Positions 60,301 to 64,000 of a stretch of 64,000 bases of DNA are shown here, one piece after another. Position 1 is the stretch's first letter, and each line of letters opens with the position of its first letter. Position numbers and translations under genes: made by a program. This DNA comes from Cristatella mucedo (lineage: Eukaryota > Bryozoa > Phylactolaemata > Cristatellidae), in NCBI GenBank assembly GCA_009760855.2, contig WPIO01000009.1, forward strand, positions 2,294,501 to 2,358,500, given 5' to 3'. The notes under the pieces are model-generated. The model made no database searches. It had not been told where the DNA came from and was given only the letters and a program-made list of their open reading frames with translations.

Positions 60301-63300
60301 TATGCAGATCCACACCGACCTCGATACGAAATGTTTATATTACACATGCATAGTTAATTTTTAGGCTGCAATATATCCTGTATTATACAACTCTGTCATG
60401 TACAGGTTCTATATATACATAACAATATCTATGAGTAAGTCATCGAAGCTGTGACGTGCATTATATTAATCAGGGATAGTGTTAAGAAACGAAATCAGTT
60501 TAGTCATCTTTCCGTTCTGCTCGTAACTTGCCTACGAACCTAACATACATATGCGCTAACCGGTACGGCCACAGCATATAACCTGTAAGCAAGCTCAGTG
60601 TCACCGAATGCGGCTGAAGAATGGCCATCGCCAAACCTAACGGGACTCTACAGAAAGTAGTTCAAAAAATAAATGCAGTGGAAAAAAGTGCAAACGCCAA
60701 ACATCGGGATTGAACCGTCAACTCTGTCAAGCTCTGTCTCAAAGTCTCCCAAAGTACTGTACTGTACTTACTGTAGCTGCAAGAGACAATTTTCTTTTGA
60801 CAACCTTTCCAGTTTCACGCGATACCTTGGATTTCCCTTGACTGTACCGAAAAGTTGACTCGTAATGTTTAGAGCAGTCCATGCAAGCCACCAAGTCGGA
60901 GCATGAGCTCCGGGCAAGAGCGGGCAAGAGCGCAGAGCAATCGCTCCGACCGCTTGTTTGGCTGCCGTAGGCTGTCAGAAGCGCCGGAAGTGCGCGGAAG
61001 ATCCCTGCTCAGGGAAGACTTGTCCCGTCTTTGCCAACGCGAGTTGCGAGTACGTATTACGGCATTTCGGTGTTAACCTTGAGCCATGCATAATTTCGCT
61101 AGCTAATCCACAACGTGGCGGCGAAGCAGCAGCAGCAGCAGCAGCGTCGGTGCACCGAGCGTCAAGCGATTGTGCGGACAGCGAGTGTACGGCTCTATCT
61201 AGGGCGTCGTCGTGTGGCCGATGCAGCGACTACGACTTCTACAGCGGCGGCGTTCGGGTTACGCCATTCTGTCAGTTCCATGACTTGGACATGCTAGTCC
61301 AGTCACATCCAAAGGCTATGACGACTGCGAAAAAAGGTGAGAGCACAAATTGAGGAGTTTACATCATGGTGGTAGCCAATTTCGGACATATTAATCAACA
61401 GTGTGCTTAGGCTTGGGAGAGGGGTGTGCAGGAAATGCAATTGTCGGGGGTTTACCGTTTTACGGGCGCAGGCAAATACGTAATTTTTAAAAGCACTGAA
61501 AGCCCAGAGTCGACATTCCCGTAACCGAAGCTTTTCACCAAGTACGAAACTCTGACGCCATAATAAAACCGTTCGTAATAATAGCTGAAGCCATCGTTAT
61601 AAATTGGTTTCGTATAAAACCTTTTAAAGAATTATAAAAATATAATTCATTTGTATAGCACCAACAAAGAACTTAATCTCTGTCCAGGCGCTTTACATAC
61701 ACGGCTATAACCAACGACCTTGGTATTTAAAGGCAAGCACCTTACCCTTGTGCCAAACCAGGATGGCGTTTCGTTCTAGTTGCAGCCCAAAACTAGTTGT
61801 AGACCTTTTAATGCGCTATAGGTCTTAATAGTTCAAGTTGCTACTAAGACTGAATTAATACAGTTCTTACTTAGCAGAACTGTAAACGTAGAGTCAGACA
61901 TCTAGATAGTCTAGTTCTTAAGAGACTACCAGACTCATCCTTCAAAAAGTGAGAAATGTAGCTAGGCATTGGTCACAAGAGAGAGGAGTGGACGTACTAC
62001 ACTGCCTCCAATTCTCAGGTCTAGTGTTACTCCTTGATGAGTTACTAGACAATATTTGCATTTTGGCATTTAGAGATGGCACATAAAGCTAAGGGCAAAT
62101 GCGATCTAGTAGTGATAGCCAGAGAGCCGTAAATCTAGGTACCTTACAAGGAGGACAGCGGGTATGGAAGTTTAGAGAGGGAATGCAAATATATAATTCA
62201 TATGTATAGTGCCGTAAGAGAACTTCGTCTCTATCCAGGACGCTTTAAATATGCCGCAGGGCTTAAGCCCACAGCCTCAGTCATCGGACGCATTCGCCTT
62301 GACCTCGGTCGTTAGAGGCGAGTACCTTAACCCCAGGGCCAAATCAGGGCGGCCAATGGTCGGCATAGAGTGCAAGATGAGCTTCGAGATGAGGTTAGGC
62401 TAGGTTAGCGGGATTGAAGGACGACAGAGAAAGATCGCAATAAAAGCAGCGACTAGTATCAGAAAAGGGAATGGGATATTCAGCGAACGACTTGTAAGAG
62501 CGCATTGCTAATTTAATGTAGCTCCGTCAGCGACTATCCAAAGGCTCTCCAAAGGAAGAGCTACGCTTGAGATTTTTCTATAGTGCACACTCTAAAGCCT
62601 ATCGACGCGAATACGGTAGCCAACCAACTTCCTCTCATGTAACAAAGAGGAAGTGAGTAGCATAGCTGAGCGGGAGGGCAGTTGAGGAATTTAGTAGCAG
62701 AAAGTAGTACCGTTGGCAGCTCGATCGGCAGATTAGCTCTAAAGAGATCGCCCAGAGATCGACGGGGTTATTATGCACAGCCGCTCAAGACAAGTTCGTT
62801 CAGTGTCGCAGGAGCAGAGGTCTCCGGTCGCTCTGTAATCTGAAAATGAGAGCCAGAATAATAATGTCGCGGGCTAATCAGATTTCGGGCCTCAGGCGCT
62901 GTGCGAAAGATCTTTTGCTTTCGAAAAAATTCTGAGAGTTTAGCTTCTGCTTAGCTGCAAGGGCATTGCGGTATGACAGACTAATATTGAGGGGCGATCT
63001 GTGATGGCGCACTAGGTAAGGCGGCTGCTTTTCATGACCTTGGTACAGAGGTGGTTCCGAGGTCGTGGGTTCGAATTCTGCAGTGGGTGATCCTTTATTG
63101 CCGCTGCGAGCGTTGGTGATAGCCATAAAGGCTTTTCTGTCACTATTTAAAAGAGGCTGTTAAATCATCTAGCGTTTCTTTTTATACTGAGCGAGTATAT
63201 TGTAGTGTAGAGAGTGCACTAGGCGTCCAGTGCGTGAAGGGTATCGCACGCATAGCAGCCATAGCATCCACGACCGCGTCTGAGATGGATGGCGACGGTA

Positions 63301-64000
63301 CAGATATTTTACTCATATCGCTGCGAATAATATGCGCCGGCTAAGCTAGAAAACTTCCGACCCCGAATGCACCGTCAAATTCTTATTCTCAAATTCTCAT
63401 TTTTATCAATCTAAATGGGACTGGTGTTGCGGAGGAGTTTCGCCTCTTGCGTCGGAGTTAGTAGTTCAACAACAACTAGAATACAGCGAACATGTTCATC
63501 TTTAATATCGGTTCAAGTCTCCTTTAGCGGCGCTTGCGCCTCATGAGTCCAGCGGTTGAGTCACTTACGACGATCAGGCACGCTGCACGCGCTTGCGAAC
63601 TCGCGCTCGCGCTGACGGTGAACGCGGACGGCGAAGATCGGCGATTCGAGACCACGTCCGCAAGCGAGAGATCCGAGGCGGTGCTCAATTAATCGGCGGC
63701 CTTCCTCCCTCTCCTGCCCCCCTCCCGCGAAGGCGGGGGGGGGCAGAGGCAGGGTTCGAGCGTCTGCCGTCTCACGACGCTCGAATGCGGCTTTGCTTAA
63801 TGGCCTCTTCAAACTCTGAACTTGGCGTCGCTTATTTCCAACTAGCGACGACCCGGCCTCATGTGCTCGGTGACTCGTCGGGTTCATGCTTCGACGGATT
63901 CTACAATGGTACCGTGGACTGCCTGTACTGCGCCAAAGCACACCTCAGCCCCAATATGTACCGGCGTTGCTGTTCGGGGAGACCTCAGTACGTCTCCTAC
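51211..64000 (+). CDS. Secreted protein with repeated 8-cysteine modules, 3'-partial
   Basis: Five exons fit together: 51211-51365, 56585-56655, 60971-61049, 61203-61336 and 63846-64000, with introns in phases 2, 1, 2 and 1, for 198 residues up to the window edge. Residues 1-18 form a signal peptide (MCSSSVLFAVAAVCLAQG). Two modules follow with spacing C-x(5-8)-C-x4-C-x4-C-x7-C-x4-C-x2-C-x(15-16)-C; shared residues include DPC, TC, NA-x-C and CG-x-C. The last exon begins a different Cys-rich segment (CFDGFYNGTVDCLYC, YRRCC). It should be extracellular and disulfide-bonded. I do not recognise the family and assign no function. The module is split by a phase-2 intron and bounded by phase-1 introns, suggesting duplication of an exon pair. 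Confidence 0.7.
52880..53035 (+). repeat. SINE family 2 copy, diverged
   Basis: B-box-like CGGGCTCGAGCCCC near 52960 is followed by ACCTGGATAGAGATTAAG and GGGTGCCGTACGAG, the reverse complement of the tail seen at 10165 and 62190. Intron 1 of the cysteine-rich gene. Confidence 0.5.
53180..54250 (+). pseudogene. Decayed L2-like LINE, pre-RT and early RT region
   Basis: The frame at 53453-53860 contains TPLAKALDEFSPPTNAQYS and a following W-x-ADMKLARHTNRK-like block, which parallels the linker between endonuclease and reverse transcriptase in CR1/L2 elements. Further right PVPAALISKFISQSKK matches the region before the RT core. Stops interrupt it. It is in intron 1 of the cysteine-rich gene. 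Confidence 0.5.
54253..54945 (-). mobile_element. L2-like LINE 3' end, intact-looking, minus strand
   Basis: A clean 156-codon frame (54424-54894) covers the reverse-transcriptase C-terminus: NSAARLVCRERRSCHITPLL, DLHWLPVKQRIDFKVLSL, YLSDILP, RTNLKSFGDRAFSSYAPKAW. Then the 3' UTR, hairpin and (ATT)n at 54255-54276 follow. No stops occur within the frame, so insertion is recent. It is nearly the same sequence as 58535-59278 in the opposite orientation. Confidence 0.85.
55000..55440 (+). pseudogene. Two L2-like fragments, decayed
   Basis: 55000-55085 is a diverged tail (AAAGTGCCTGGAAAGAGACG, then an ATT-rich run). 55090-55440 contains frame-broken RT pieces in which CHSHLDHRKMFLN and a FGCPLQTVF-like block parallel the RT segment after the YADD box. 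The rest of 55441-56584 shows nothing I can name. Confidence 0.4.
56585..56655 (+). CDS. Cysteine-rich gene exon 2: second half of module 1
   Basis: A 71-base exon after CTCATTGCAG and before T/GTAAGT. It encodes VSNCGVCEAIYYTPKGKRL then SNVAC, supplying cysteines 6-8. Its first base completes the Trp codon left by exon 1, and its last T plus GC from exon 3 makes the next Cys. L2-like copies in opposite orientation flank it on both sides. Confidence 0.7.
56696..56719. repeat. (TA)n microsatellite
   Basis: Short TA run of about 24 bp, 40 bp after exon 2 of the cysteine-rich gene. Confidence 0.9.
56760..56935 (-). repeat. SINE family 1 copy
   Basis: Minus strand: A-box region near 56910, duplicated GACCTCGG/CCGAGGTC arms around 56870-56890, B-box GGGTTCAAATCC near 56850, GCAACCCTTTGTTGCCACTGC body and the AATAGGCTGTTAAA end near 56770. 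Confidence 0.65.
57395..57645 (-). mobile_element. L2-like LINE 3' UTR fragment
   Basis: AAT-rich run at 57400-57433, then CCTCAGAGAACTAAATCTCT and TTTCTGGGCCCTATACAT, then 3' UTR similar to 54340-54540 but diverged. Confidence 0.65.
57695..57990 (-). mobile_element. L2-like LINE 3' UTR fragment
   Basis: TATAGCGCCCTCAGAGAACC, TTATAGGCACTTTACAGATG, GACATGCACAGGGTCAACAT and TGTCAGGGGATGTCGTGACG track the 3' UTR and end of ORF of the copy at 54253-54945. Confidence 0.7.
58535..59278 (+). mobile_element. L2-like LINE 3' end, intact-looking, plus strand
   Basis: A clean 161-codon frame (58551-59036) encodes the reverse-transcriptase C-terminus, from HAFVTSRLDFCKSLLTGLPA to FKRNLKTHLFRTAFSGSL. 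The 3' UTR is complete. The hairpin at 59204-59243 has 8-bp arms AAAGCGCC and GGCGCTTT, and (ATT)n follows at 59253-59276. It is 5'-truncated, as L2/CR1 insertions usually are. Best reference copy of the family in the window. Confidence 0.85.
59279..59780 (-). mobile_element. ACATT-tailed non-LTR family, longest copy
   Basis: Reverse complement carries a frame-broken LKTFGDRSFCSAGPRLWSSL-like block, the standard end of CR1/L2-type reverse transcriptases, then ATDYGTSFPAILSCYFHANH and REMKSFGYRMRTES. It directly abuts the (ATT)n end of the preceding LINE. The terminal ACATT run is missing here. Confidence 0.65.
59910..59995. repeat. Minisatellite, about 3 x 29 bp
   Basis: Units start GGATAGGCACGCGAGTGCTC at 59910 and 59939, with a diverged third at 59968. 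Confidence 0.85.
60971..61336 (+). CDS. Cysteine-rich gene exons 3-4: module 2
   Basis: Exon 3 is 60971-61049 (CQKRRKCAEDPC, KTCPVFANASC), with donor GA/GTACGT. Exon 4 is 61203-61336, after TATCTAG, and encodes ASSCGRCSDYDFYSGGVRV then TPFC, followed by a Cys-free tail (QFHDLDMLVQSHPKAMTTAKK); its donor is AAAG/GTGAGA. The 153-base intron between them is in frame and free of stops, so an unspliced reading with a polyalanine run is also open. Confidence 0.7.
61645..61762 (-). repeat. SINE family 2 copy, short
   Basis: Tail ATTCATTTGTATAGCACC and GTCCAGGCGCTTTACAT, then a head with CAAGCACCTTACCC and GTGCCAAACCAGG, parallel to 10165-10330. In intron 4 of the cysteine-rich gene. Confidence 0.6.
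62190..62347 (-). repeat. SINE family 2 copy
   Basis: Same order as 10165-10330: ATTCATATGTATAGTGCCGT, GGACGCTTTAAATATGCCGC, GGGCTTAAGCCCACAGCCTC, then GGCGAGTACCTTAACCCCAG and GGCCAAATC. Confidence 0.65.
62560..62720 (-). mobile_element. ACATT-tailed non-LTR family, fragment
   Basis: ACGGTAGCCAACCAACTTCC, AACAAAGAGGAAGTGAG and GGGCAGTTGAGGAA follow the pattern of 59330-59450. Confidence 0.55.
62985..63165 (+). repeat. SINE family 1 copy, best preserved
   Basis: TGATGGCGCACTAGGTAAGG (A box), GAGGTCGTGGGTTCGAATTC (B box), GTGGGTGATCCTTTATTGCC, GGTGATAGCCATAAAGGC and TTTAAAAGAGGCTGTTAAAT. Used here as the family reference. No mature tRNA can be folded from it. Confidence 0.7.
63846..64000 (+). 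CDS. Cysteine-rich gene exon 5, partial at window edge
   Basis: After TTATTTCCAACTAG the frame needed by exon 4 (phase 1) reads ATTRPHVLGDSSGSCFDGFY and NGTVDCLYC, then AKAHLSPNMYRRCC, open to the last base. NGT is a potential N-glycosylation site. The C-x(3)-FY-x(5)-C-x2-C spacing vaguely recalls TNF-receptor-type cysteine repeats, but this is too short to call. It could belong to a separate gene. Confidence 0.45.

Noticed and set aside
63561-63941. 126-codon minus-strand open frame at the right edge
   Set aside because: No recognisable motif, and it overlaps the plus-strand Cys-rich exon that fits the phase of the preceding exons.

Overview
The window is nuclear DNA of an animal, probably an invertebrate. 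It holds spliceosomal introns, an orthologue of an animal-specific cytoskeletal gene, long (GA)n, (CA)n, (TA)n and (ATT)n microsatellites, several non-LTR retrotransposon families, tRNA-derived SINEs and a decayed Tc1/mariner element. I cannot name the species from the sequence.

Layout: 1-12900 is non-coding as far as I can see. It carries SINE and LINE fragments, microsatellites and a GC/CpG-rich block (about 7600-9660) that is the best candidate for an upstream promoter or non-coding first exon. 13008-42831 is one large plus-strand gene for conventional beta-spectrin. I could join 40 coding exons with consistent phase into about 2970 residues: tandem CH actin-binding domain, 17 spectrin repeats, a very long low-complexity linker, a PH domain and a basic tail. 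Introns hold small tandem duplications, LINE tails, a SINE and a decayed LINE. 42832-51210 is repeat-rich (Tc1 remnant on the minus strand, LINE fragments, a 330-bp GA array). From 51211 to the right edge a second plus-strand gene can be assembled from five small exons separated by multi-kilobase introns. It predicts a secreted protein with a signal peptide, two copies of an 8-cysteine module and the start of a different cysteine-rich segment that runs off the window.

Main points of interest: (1) the 1404-bp beta-spectrin linker exon contains 35 exact-length 18-bp units encoding the hexapeptide ADIPAS, with mostly synonymous variation arranged in blocks; (2) the 8-cysteine-module gene, whose splice phases agree through five exons and whose family I do not recognise; (3) two near-identical LINE 3' ends in opposite orientation flank its second exon; (4) two consecutive beta-spectrin introns use GC donors; (5) SINEs appear to share the hairpin 3' tail of the resident L2-like LINE.

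How the genes work together: the two genes show no evident functional link. Beta-spectrin is a submembrane scaffold binding actin, ankyrin, alpha-spectrin and phosphoinositides; the second gene product should be extracellular. All splice assignments were made by reading the sequence against remembered beta-spectrin conservation and splice consensus, without alignment software or RNA data.
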